Below, piece by piece: positions 51,101 through 63,587 of a stretch of 64,000 nt of DNA. The position numbers were made by a program, and so were the translations under genes. The stretch's first letter is position 1. Every line of letters begins with the position of its first letter. The stretch lies in assembly GCF_051020975.1 (NCBI RefSeq), contig NC_135045.1, forward strand, positions 312,501-376,500, given 5' to 3'. This stretch comes from Osmia lignaria lignaria (taxonomy: Eukaryota; Arthropoda; Insecta; Hymenoptera; Megachilidae). The notes beneath the pieces are model-generated. The model worked only from the letters and a program-made list of their open reading frames with translations. It was not told where the DNA came from and made no database searches.

Positions 51101-54100
51101 TAGACTTTGTTACCGTAGATCGATCCCGTGCATTTTCGCTTGTCTAACGATGATCAGAGTGTAGACAGAAATTGTATAGATTTTAATTAGAGAACGAAAG
51201 GAAGTTGAACAAACTTATGGAAATGGATTCGCTGAGAATTTCCTGTTTTCAAACACCTTGTGTGCAAGTTCATTGTCCCTTGGGGTTAAAACAATTTTTA
51301 CGACCCCATCTTATTTTCGGTAAACTAGTGGTCGGAGAACACGGTCTAAAGGGATGCATTCATTTTGTAGGACGCTGCATATTTGGATGCAGAGTGCATG
51401 TTTCGTTAACGACCGGCAGAAGTTGCTCTAATATCCTAATATCCTAATATCCTATTAATCGCGTATAAAATTGTCCCATCTTGTGTCGCTACGAGAAAGG
51501 ATATTCACGAGCGGATGTAGCACGGCAGACCCAACCTGGCCCTTTCGTGGCTTTATACCGAATAAACTGTTAAGTTTGCATCAGCTGCGCGTACGGTCAC
51601 AATGGCCGAAAACCTTTCTACAATTTTGTTTAGAGAATTTCTCGCAGCTGAAATTCGAAGCGACAAATTTGGAAAATTAGATTATTAAAAGAATTGAATG
51701 GCATTGTTGTTATTATCATACCGATAATGTAAAGTAGGAAATTAGAATTGAAAAATGAATGGATCCTTTGTGGGATGACCTCTTTAAGTGACCCGGTTCC
51801 GAGGCAACCGAGTAGAGTGGCGGAAGTGCGCGCTAGTGGACCCAACAGCGTCAGAGGACACACGGAAATTGCTCGTAGGCCCGATCCTCGAATTTGCCAT
51901 TAAGCTACCGGAAGTGCGTTTGCGAACGCGCCTCCTCCCTCTCTCTGCCTCACTGTAAACGTTTGCCTCCTGCGTCTTTTTTCTTCTCGTTTGCCGACGC
52001 GGCTAATTAAATATTCAAATTACGTTTAATTACGTGGTTCGCTCTATTCGAAATTTCCGGTAAATGCTACCGAATAAACTGAATGTATCGAAACGGGGAA
52101 TAGTGAGTTTTGAAGAGGAATATTGCATCGAAATAAAATTAGCTGAGAATACATAATAAAAATGTATCAAAGAAACAGAGAATCATTGATTGACCTACTT
52201 CGAGTTTTTTAACGTCGATTTATCGGGAATCCCTTTGGAACGAAGTCAGAAGAGAGTTGATCTCCGAACGGTGGAGTACATAATCGGTGGACACAATTTT
52301 TGAATTCTCCACGGAGTTCCGTGGAGTTGCCTGGTTGAACGCGAATGTTCGAAGATTTGAGAGGCCAAAATCGTGGAACGTGAAATTTCAATGAAAGAGA
52401 TCGGAGATCCCTCGCTAATGAAATGCATTTCCAGAGAGAGAAAGAGAGAGAGAGAAAGAACGAGAGCCAATGAGAACAGGAATAATAGCGATAAAGGACG
52501 GCTGAAGAGGATATTTTATCCGGAGGTACCGAGAGGAATTGGATCAGCTTTTCGTGACGAGGAGATTTTAATGCTGCTCTTTAATTTTCCTCGTTATTTT
52601 CACAGTCTAATGACATCAGCGGAATAAGTAAAATAAATCAATTAGAAATTTTTTTAAGATTTAAATTTTTCTAATCAAAAGTTTATTCATTGATTTTCAA
52701 TGATTCTTCGTTGAAATTAAATCGTGGATTAATAATGGTTAATCGTCTTCCGGTCGTGATAAAGTGATAACGAGAGGAAGGTAGCGAGGGAAATGAACGT
52801 TATCGGAGCGAAAATGTAGTATGATCTGATCAAAGTTGATCTTCGTTTACGTAAATGGCGTAATCAATACCTATACAGTATAGCATTCATTATGCTCCAT
52901 TGAAACGCATAGTACTGTGTATGATTTAGATTCCGAGGATACTCGATGAAAATGAAGTACTGTTTCATGAACAGATCGAAAACCTACCAGTTATCAGTAC
53001 ATGAATCCTCGTTTGCGTATATGAAAATGAACGTTCTCCATGTATATGCGGTAAAGTGTTTTTAAAGTTAAAACAGTGCGAGGTGTCGAAAACGTTTAGG
53101 TAATGTCGTTCCTGGAGGTTTTTGTTGCTCTTGACATTATCATTATCATTTACATTTACATTTCTTTCCTCGCGATTTTCATCATCTCTATTCTCCCTCT
53201 TTTCCGCCGTTATTTTTTTCTTTTTCTTTTTTTCGGCGGTAGCATCACGATAGAAGGGAAAGATAGGTCGAGGTTAAACCCCAGGAGAGCAGCAGGAAAT
53301 TGCACAGAGCACTCGAGGAGGCCGAGGCGAGAATCCCAGGCCGACGTCTTTTGGTCGTTTCACGTCGTTAGACGGTAAAAGTGCGACGAGAATCAGAAAT
53401 GAGCGGGCCGTGGGTTCGGTTCACGGGGAAATCGTCCGACCAAGAAAATTATAACTGGCTCCGATCCCAGACACTCTTGCTTAGCCTCCTTATCCGTTAT
53501 CGATAACATATCAAATATCTGCAGAAAGTTATCACAAATGTTGCCGGTTAAACGATTCACGGTGGCCAAGCAGGGGTGTTCGAGTGAAAAAGATTGTAAA
53601 GCGAATTTTTCGAAATATCGTGGAAAAGCGAAAAGACAGGTCTAAGCGGAAGCGTGCCTTTTACTTCTCAAAGAACGAAATCTCGTTTTGCCGCGACCTG
53701 GTTCAGGGTGTTCTCAGAAATTGGACAAATCGGCAGTGTCTTCTTTTTCCATCGAGCAGACGGGGACAAGGTTCAAAGCGTTTCCGGTCGCTTCTTTCCA
53801 CCGTGTTTCCGAGGAGGTTCCTTTGAAACGCATCGAGAGTATTTAATGGAGGAAATGCCGGTAACTTTCGGCAAACCTCCTCCATACCGAACCATAAATA
53901 CCGAACCATTGATTCTTACGTTTGAAAAAAATTTGTCAAACCTTAAAAAAGATTGCATTTCAGTAGACTGTAGATTCACAATCAGAATTATTTGGTGGTT
54001 GAAACTATAAAAATGTCTGAGAGCAAACGTACGACCGTAAAGGATTGAAGCTCTTAAATTTTCAAGTGAATTTCAAATGACACGCCTTGAATTATCTTGC

Positions 54101-56300
54101 ACTGTACACGTACATAGATGTACCTACATACATATATTATATTGCTAAGGAAAGGAGGAAGGAGGGTAGAACGCAACGGGATAAATGGATTAGTAGCAGT
54201 AGCGACTAATCGTAAGAGCGGGGGGCGTATCTCGCATTGGATTCACGACATTTACGCCGCGATCAAAGAGAGCTCGAAATTGCGGACAAGGGAGGGAAAA
54301 AAGGGTCGCGAGAAAGAGAGAGGAGAGCAGGGAGTAGGAAGCAAAGAGCAGCCAAAGTACATTTTCATAATCGAGTCAAGTACTCCGAGAAGAGTGTCTA
54401 TTCCGGAATTTTCAGTGGTCTCGTTCTCTTCGTCCCGTCTAGGCTAAAATAAAACGAGCTGTGTAGAAAATTGTTGAAATTACGATAACCAATAAATTAG
54501 GTAAATTAATACGAATTGTTCTAATTCGATCAATTGTGTAAGATTAAGCAGAGAGAAGGAGAGAAGGAGAAACATGGCACGAAGCGTCTGAAACTGGTTC
54601 GATTTCGAAACTGAATTTCAGTTTCTGTTCGCTATCGAGCAATCAGAAACGCAAGACTTCCCTCAGTTTCTGTATAATCCGGCTTCTCGCGTAGCTGAAT
54701 ATGCATGAACGCGTTCGAGTCATAAGCATTCCGCTACTTAAAATAATTCAACCGACTGTTCTCCTTCCGTTGATTGCGTTCCATCTGTCTTGGATCCGCA
54801 ACTAAGTAAATAGGTATCATCCAAAATAAGATTTTTTTTCAATCTTTGGAATGATTTAATAACGATAGTAACGGAAGAACCCCTTCCATCAGCTTGTAGG
54901 CGGTTTGTCTTTAACTCGAAACCATTCAAGTTGTACCGAGTATCGAAGTGAAAAATCTTACGAATAAATAGACCCTGAAACCTTCGATTCTCTATGTATT
55001 TACTTTCTATCCGTTCAGAAGAAAATAATTTCACCCCCTTTTCGAGTCCATTTATTTCCCCATAAATGTCTTGGTTCTTTGAAAGAAGCATATTTTGTAG
55101 GAAATGCATCGTGCAAAACGCGTTGGTTAACTCTTGACGAATGAAAAATTCGTTCGATTTCTCGCGTTTTTCGTTGCTTCCCAAAGAGAGGAATATCTTG
55201 GGAAATTGCTCTGGAGGGTTAGAGGGTTAGAGTCTTAACGAGCAGCTCGCAAAATATCACTCGATCGATCGATCTTTCCGAATCCTCGCCGTTCCCATCG
55301 AACTTTTCTCGAGCCTGATTACGGAAGCTCGACGAGGCTCGTGGGTCTCGTGTTACCTCCAAGTAAGAGGGTACTGCGACCCTTCACTGCGTTTTCAACC
55401 ACCTCCCTTCCGAGAATGGAACAAGAAAACGAGCGGGTAGAAGGAAAAAAAGGAATATACCGATAAAGTCATTGTTCAGCCTTTATTTTCTCTTTATCGT
55501 ATTAATCTTTTGTCACGGAGATAGAGGAAAACAAACGGAACAACGAATCGTTGTTGAAATTCGTTTTAATTTCGCCGCTCAACATCGAGTTCCATTTTCA
55601 ATATTTACCCGTAAACGTAAACAGCGGCCAAATAGGGAAAGTGTCGACACTGTAACGACTATATTCTTCTCTCTCACGCGTTTATATGTACACTCTGTCC
55701 AATCTGTTGTCTGGTGAAACAAGTTTCGATTCGATCTAGGGGTTGCCCTACGTGCTCGAGCCGTTACCAAGGGTTAAAAGTCTCAAAGTAGTTGCCCCGT
55801 AACCCGGAAGTCTCCTAAATTTCAGCCTGAGAAGAATGCTTTTTTCTGAAAGTAATTTCAAGAAAAATTTACTTCCTCGCGTCATTATGCTTTTTTCTTT
55901 CAAGAAAGACTCGATCGAATAAGTTTCTTGCAACTTTCTCTTTGAAACAAAGTTACATACTTCTGTTTCGTAAACAATGTTCAGATTTGATATCACGTTA
56001 CGAAATGAAAATCAGTCGGTGGCAAATTGAATTTTCACCGAACAGGCTACGCGACTTTGTAGCGTAGAGCTTCCCATGACGATGCAAGTTCTAAGCTTTC
56101 GCGATGTCGATGATCGAAGAAAGTTGTTACTTTTGCTAGTTCTATCTTGTTCCCCTTCAGTTTACATTCATAGTTTACACGCTGAACAGCTCGAAACTAA
56201 AATCAACCTCAATCGTTTCAAAGTTGAAAACTCACATCTGAAAATTAGCTATTCATATTTTTATTATTAATATCATAATTAGATCTATTTCCATTGCGAC
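48199..56300. other. CpG-rich non-coding DNA
   Basis: Many open frames of 60-150 codons occur on both strands, but none has a recognisable domain or consistent splice partners. A GA-rich run lies near 52433-52456. I see no gene. Confidence 0.45.
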
Positions 56301-56307
56301 GCTTGAA

Positions 56308-56338
56308 CAAAACTCGATAAAACTCGATAAAACTCGAT
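56308..56338. repeat. Three copies of a 10-base unit
   Basis: The unit aactcgataa is repeated three times. Confidence 0.9.
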
Positions 56339-59300
56339 TGTCAAGCAACGACGAAATTGATAGGATAGAATGGGTTTTTCTGTCGCGGAATAGGGGTTTC
56401 GGTGGTGGTTCGGCATAGATCGAGCAGGAACATCGGGATTCGCGTCACGCTGGAGACGAGACAAGAAAGACCGGAGATAGGCAGTGTGGTTGGAGTTGGA
56501 AGAAAATGATAAACGAGACAGGCTTCGATAGAGTTTCGCCGATACACACCGTGACTGGCAAGAGTTTTCCAAGTTTTTGAATCGTTCGCGAACGGTATCG
56601 ATGAACTGGCACGTCGATAAAACCTTCTACCTTTATTTACCATCCGTTCACGCTCTAGAAAGATGTTCGACACGAGGAAAAATTGTTTTGCCCTTCTCTC
56701 CTAAACCAGTGTCTCCCTTCGCCCGCACAGAAAAATACGATTTTATTTTTCATTTTCCTTTATTTCTTCAATTTCTTCAATTTCTTTTAATTTCAATTAT
56801 TGTTACGGTTCTGGATTCACGCAACGGTGAAACGAAGACTACTTGTAATTAAGTCTGAGGTTGCTAGGTGAGCTTAAACAGACCACCGATACATCTCTAC
56901 GGACAATTATAACCCGCTCGTAAATCAGTCTAGTTCAAGCGGTTCGCGTTCTTACCCGTTCGTAGCTTTTAAACACGATTGAAACTTTCAGAAAATTTTT
57001 TAAAACGTAAAATTAATTAGAATGTCAACGTTTATCAAAGAAAAATTTTATACAATATTTTAGAATTAAGTAATTAATTGCTGTAAAAAAAGATAAACAA
57101 ATCGTAAATAGAGGAAATAAATCCGTGTCGATTTAAACTTCGAATAAGCGAGTACAATATTCGATGAAATTCTGTTTATTCGTTTAAAACGCAAAATATT
57201 GGCGTACCGACGATAAAAATGGCTCGCAACGTTTTTACGAACCAACAACCACGAAACGTGAAATTAAATTTGTTAGCTGCATACAGTGAACGTTTTCCGG
57301 TCGCTTGTAAAAATTGGAAGAGAATAGCTTCCAACATTTTTATGAGTTTTATGTTATGGAATTCCATCTGAAATTCAGTTTGATATACGTCACCTTCAGA
57401 TTTTTCAGAAAAAAAGGTGTATACTATTTCTGGGAATTTTAATAAAAATTGTTGGAAAATTATTCGTCGAGATCTTTGAAGAGGAATTCTATTATTCGGG
57501 ATATTCTATTATTCGATAACAAATCATTGATAATTATTCGGTCACGCGGCATAACAATCGTGCAAAATCGATCTATTAATTGGAGAGTATCGTAATCAAG
57601 ATGCATACTATTGTAATTTCGTTTTAATTATTTTTCGCCGTTGAGAATTATTTCACCGCTGCTGAAATGAATATCGAGGCGAATAAATGAGAAACAAATG
57701 GGAAATCTGATCGTCGTTATCGAGCAGGAATATTTGTTTCGCTCGAATCATAAAATAGTTAACGTCCAAGATTAATTTCACGCTGAATTTCTCTTTCTCT
57801 GGGGGCTAACAAATCTCAATTTCGATACGATGCTTTGTTTACTGATAGAAAAAATTTATAAAATAATTACCTGTAGATTATTAAACAACATCTCAGGCAA
57901 GTTATTTGAAGTAGAAACAACGCAACAGGAGGAACAAGAAGAGCCTCTTTGAAAGTAGACGCTATTTCCTGCTGATTGCCCGGACTGTTCCATCTTCCAC
58001 GATGGAAACACGATCTTCGTTGCGATGTTTGACAAGTAGGAAGATTACAAGCCAAAGACACGACAGCAGATAGCAGATAGCAGATAGGAGACGGCATGCA
58101 GCTTCTCACGAAAGTCGATTCAAGCTCGTCTGTCGAACTAATTAGTACAAATTGCTCGCTACATATTTCCTAATAAAGTCGACTGACGCTGCTCTAATTG
58201 CTGTCTTCAGAATGTTTATATTTACTCACAATCCATCCATCGCGTTCGGTAAACGCGAAAAAGTTGAAGTAAATCCATTCGTCTTAGCTATCCAGCGCGC
58301 AACACGGAAAGACATTGTTTCGAAGTAGAAAAATTCAATAGGAATAGTTGAAAAATCGTTACAACTTGGCCGAAGAAGAAAAATCGTAAATTTGTAGATC
58401 TTTGACGATAACTCGGAGCTTTCAGCGAATTTTCAACTTTTTTTACGGAAAGACATTTATGATTCTTGACGGAAAAAGTTTCTATAGAAATGGGTATACG
58501 AAAAATGTTGTCTTTGAGAGATACGACTTGTTTCACTTGCAGCATATATTCAAGATTTTGCTGCCTTTGTTTTGTCGAGGTTGTCACCTTCTACCAGTAC
58601 ATTCTGCGAATAGAAACGAGCAGAAAGTATCGTATAAATGTAAATTTGTAATTTTTATTTAAATAAAAACAGTGGCACGGTGGTTAGAAAATTGAATAAA
58701 AGTTCATTAGAGAACGATCGGTGCAAAGGGACTGAATTAACAGAGAGATTTCAGCTTTGTTCCTCTTTAAGGATCCGCATTAGGAGGGCGGTGTGGCTCG
58801 TTTGTTCGAGTCGGAAGATCAGAGGTCGCAAATTACAGGCTCGGCCCTGACAATGAGTCAAGTGCACTCGCAAAGACATTGCGGTTCGACGAATACGTTC
58901 GCATCGGTGTTCGATTCAAGAGGAATCGGTAACGGTGCAGTCGTTAGTTAATTCACGAAATCACGGCCACCACTGTCTAATTAACGACACGTTTGATTAT
59001 GGTATTCGCGACCGACTACATACCTACTTTGTCGTGTTTCCTACGTTTACAGCGCACATTTTAAGCTATTTCCGGGTGTAACCGGGGGAACGAAATTAGC
59101 GGTAAATAAAGAACAGGAGGATCAACGACGAACGATAATGAATAGCGAAACGAGCGACGAGTACGCTATTATAGAAGCACGGTAACGACAAGGAGAGGAG
59201 GATCTAGCGTTACACGCGGCAAGGTGAGAAGCAACCCTCGTTGCCAAGCCCTTTTCATACCTACCCCAGGTCACCCTTATTTGTTCGTCGAGTCCCGCCG

Positions 59301-60663
59301 CAAACAATGAGGGAGGATTACGGCCTGTTTACTGTGAATTGAAATTCTTGTAAATTTCCTCTTTGCCGAGGGGGATGTTGGCTCGATTCGTCGGTATTCA
59401 CGGTATGCCGAATGACTGAAGGATTTCCTAAGATCCGGCACGCAGACTATGCGCTTCGTGCTCTTTCTTCTTCTGTTTCATCGTTTTTTCATAGCGTACA
59501 AATCGTGATACATACACATTGCGTTGGTGAACGCGAAGAGATAATTGTATCGAAATATTGAAAATTCTTGGAAATGGATTTTCACGAGGGGTATTTTCGA
59601 ATTACTTGGTAATATTGTATGATTTCATTGGATATCCGAGTCTTTCATTCACACACTGCCACGTTTCATTGTTTCGGTTAATTAGCCAGGGATTATTAAT
59701 TACAAATCACTGATTGTTTATCACGTTTCAACGCGGTAATACACGATCGATCTATTACGATTGTAACACATTGCAAAATTGTGAGATCAAAGCGGTGTAC
59801 ATACTAGTCGCCATATATTTTTACGTTTATCGAAGGAAATATGAGAAAGAGCTTAAACGATATTCAGGTGGCGAGTATTACTTAAATGTTCGTTTTCATC
59901 GCGAATCAAAGGGTATTTTCATTGTCCGCATCGTTGCAACGGAACACGAATGCACTGTCACTGAATACAAATCGTATTATCGTTGGAAATCCGATTACAA
60001 AGGTGTTTTATGTTCGCGCTATTGCGAGCATTCGCGTTACTTCATTCTTTGCTCCATCCTTTAATCCTCTTACACGTTGCGCTGCGAGAAAAAGAAAATA
60101 GAATGAAAGAAGTATGTTCTTATGCATTTTCTTCTTCTCAACACGAACGGTTGTCATAAAATTGCCGTTTCCAACTTTCCGTCTGTTTGAACGAAAGGGT
60201 TAATTTCCTATCCGAGTATATTCTAATTCAGTTTCGTGGGCCATCGTCAAAGAGAAGGTCCGCGTTCTGCAAATACCGGTCCCTCTTCTTGTCGCTTTGC
60301 CCGTAAACCTAATTGCCGGGCCCGGGCTGATCGGCTAGCCAGCTAACACCCACTCCTAACGCTTCCGCACCCTGTATTTCTCGCTATCGTAATTTGTACG
60401 CTCAATTATCTCCATTGTTCCCATGATCGGGCGCGAACACAATCGATATACAATGGGCGTTTTCGTTTGTTTGCTAACCTCCGCTTCGGTCCGCCACAAA
60501 GCGCGTCCGAACGGAGCAAAGCGTAGAGCTACGTGGCTGGAATCAACGTCGGAATCAACGCTGCAATCGGCAGCATAGATCACATCCACCACCCGAACAA
60601 ATAGAAACAGAATGTACATACTGCCGTTTAATCATTTTCAATGTCTAACTGCTGCGGCATTCT

Positions 60664-60692
60664 TCTTCCTTCCTTCCTTCCTTCCTTCCTTT
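60664..60692. repeat. TTCC tetranucleotide microsatellite
   Basis: About seven ttcc units. Confidence 0.9.
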
Positions 60693-61869
60693 TACCACCA
60701 ACTCTGAAAGGATATTTGTCTTGTTGCTGAGCTGCTGAGCTTTTCATCCGACCTCTTTCCTCAGATTTTCTTTCATGATTTCGATCTTTTCATTTGATTG
60801 TTTTAACAGATCTTTTGTGAATCGTTGAAGATTTCAGTTACGTTTCCAGCATACCTGAAAAATGATAGAAGACTCACAGTGAGCTTTTCATTAAAGCCGT
60901 TTGATATTGTCAGTGTTGCAATACTGTAAAGTTTGCATAGTGGTTTAGAACTTGCTGGAATTGTGGGGAGATCTGGTTAACGCCCTGGGTTGTTGCGGCA
61001 GAACTTTCTCCTTAACGCGTTTCTCGATATTTCGTATCAAAGGTATTCCGTATCAGAGCAACAAATTTTTATTGTTATCCATAAACAAAGCTTATCGAAA
61101 ATAAAAACAAAATATTCGTATCTAAGGAAAAATATTTTCGTCGAAAGTTATAAAGCAGCTCGGAAACGCAATAAACTGACTATGCATCGGTTTGCTCAAT
61201 TCACAGCCGCAATTTCTACTTCTCCTTTTCGTATAGCTTGGCCCGAGTAAATACTTGGAGACTCTGTAGATTGCTCGTCCCCGAGATGCATCGTTTTGCC
61301 AGAGACGTTTTGCATGTTCCTATATGTATGTATACCGGTAAATTAAGATTTCCACTGTTTGCGGAACCCTCCTACGACACCAGCTACACAATCTTGCTCG
61401 AGTTGACCAGCTTCGGTAGCAGTTTCTGATTAAAAAATAATTTAATAGGATATTTAGGTTGAAAGAGCTTCGACAATAGACGCGTTTCGAATTACGTTCG
61501 TTAAGGAAGTTTCGAGTAAAAGATCGGCTAACCAAGTTCGACGGCTCATTATTTCCAATTTGAAGGGATCCTTGCCTCCTTGCCTCCTTGCTGACGGCCA
61601 TTTCGCGGAGTTAGTTGCAAATTACTAGGGAAATTACAACGTCGGCTCGGTCTGACTCGGCCAGACTCGACCAGGTGTAATTTCACCGGCACGATAGTCG
61701 AAATCGCTGGATGCTATCTCTATCGGGGGCTTTAACCAACCAACGTTTAGTTCATCGATTTAACTTCACTATCCCTCCTTTACATTTCCACTTTTACTTC
61801 AGCCTAGAAAAAACTTGGAAATTAGAAGAGAATTTTATAAAAGTTGAAGTTTTCAATTTTGTTTAGTTG

Positions 61870-61891
61870 TAGAGAGAGAGAGAGAGAGAGA
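61870..61891. repeat. GA dinucleotide microsatellite
   Basis: About eleven ag units. Such runs bind GAGA-type factors in insects, but a role here is not shown. Confidence 0.85.
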
Positions 61892-63515
61892 AAAAAGAAA
61901 CATAGCTACGCAGAGAGGAAAAATAGAAATCGTAACGATTTCACTTGCGATTTGCACGAATCTCGTAACCTTTGATCCACAAATCACGTCAATTAAAGCC
62001 CCTGGTCTGTTGAGCCACGTAAATTGGGAAACGTAGCCACGATCGATACGGTTGACCCCTCGATCCCTCGACCCCCGATCCTCCAGGACGATTGTGAACT
62101 ATTTTAACCTGGACGTTTCCATTTTGCCGGCTCCGTGGTCTCCGCTGTAATTGCAGCTTGCGTTATGCAAGACGACCAGACAAGAGACACGACGTAACCG
62201 CATTTTGCCAGCGTAATTTCGTGCCGTCAACTTAAACCCTTTGCTCTCGAACCGTGCTGATTATTCCTTACACTCGCCTTACACGGTAGTTATGATACTA
62301 CTGATAGCGAGCAAGTCGGCTTTCTCTTACGAAAAAGCTCACTTTTCTTACTTCGTTTTACAACTAACTTTACGGATATATCCTGAAGTTTGATATTAAA
62401 ATTTTCCTCGAGACACTGGAGACGAATAGATAGGAGCAGCGCGAAAACGATTGTTATTTCCTTGTAATCCGTATGCTGCGTCGCGCCGCGCCAGTCTAAT
62501 CTTCGGATTCATGAATGAAAAGGAAAGAAAGTTTCATACCGCTGAAACTTCGAATCTCACGAGGTAACGATAAATCGAGAGATATATGGAATAACTTTTT
62601 ATTGCGGTCGACCGGTTCGTAGGTATAAATTTTCCTCCTCTTGTCATCGCTAATTCAGAACGCAACGAATTGCTTTCTTTTATCTTTAACAAATTTTAAT
62701 GATATCATTGCTATTAAGATCGGAGTATTTATATAATAGTTTATGTACGTCTGAAGGTTGTTCGGTGACGAACGAGACCATCGTGAAATGTACAGCTATT
62801 TCATTACTATCTCATGATTGATTGCATCGCGTAGATAAACGCGTCTCGCGTCGAGTTAACGTCAGATATTATTTAAATGAATTATTATCGAGGCCGGTTC
62901 GTTCACCGGTCCTTGAACTCTTCTAGATTTATTTTCTCTGACGCTTCTCTGTTCACGTGTTACGGTTTCAAAGTTAAATATTTTTCTGTTTGGTCGTGAA
63001 AGCATCAGGAAGGAAAGAAATTTTTTCCATGATACGTTGACCGGACGTCGTTGACCGGACGTTTGAGTTATCGAAAAATCTTTTATGTACGATGGTCAGC
63101 TTGAAAAATACCAAGCGCGTTTAAATTTCATGGAGCAATTGTTGTAGTATACTTTCTCAACTAACAAAGATTCGAAATTTCAAGCAACTCGATCGATCTA
63201 TCTTTTAGTTAAATTGAAAACGCCAGTCTAGACGTGATAGAAAATTCAGCGAAGGGCTCTCGTGATACAACGTTACATTTTCCCCATCAACTCGGGGGCC
63301 CATGAAACTTGGAATCTAGACGGATTCGTCAGCAGCATCGAGCAGACACTCTCGATTAATCCCAGTCTAGCTTGATTCTTTTATTTTCTTTTTTTTCTTT
63401 TTTTTTTTGCTTTCAGTCGTTGAAAGAGAAACCGTAGCACGAGGGGTGGAGAAGGCGGTGGAGAAGGGCAGAGAGAAAGGAATTTCGGTGGAAAAGGAAA
63501 AGGAAAAGAGGCAAA

Positions 63516-63539
63516 ATGGGAGAGAATCATCATCAACAA

Positions 63540-63587
<48 letters not shown>

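Larger units (their letters stand above)
56301..63416. other. CpG-rich non-coding DNA up to the VHL exon
   Basis: It contains a decamer repeat (56308-56338), a TTCC repeat (60664-60692), a GA repeat (61870-61891) and a GC-rich patch near 60,290-60,370. No gene is recognised. At its right end a long pyrimidine tract (63378-63414) leads into the VHL exon acceptor. Confidence 0.45.

Noticed and set aside
52433..52456. GA-rich run as a GAGA-factor element
   Set aside because: It is a short imperfect purine run without other promoter signals nearby, so I list it only as composition.
54738..55184. Minus-strand frame of 148 codons
   Set aside because: No domain, no splice partners and no conserved motif; length is compatible with chance in this many bases.
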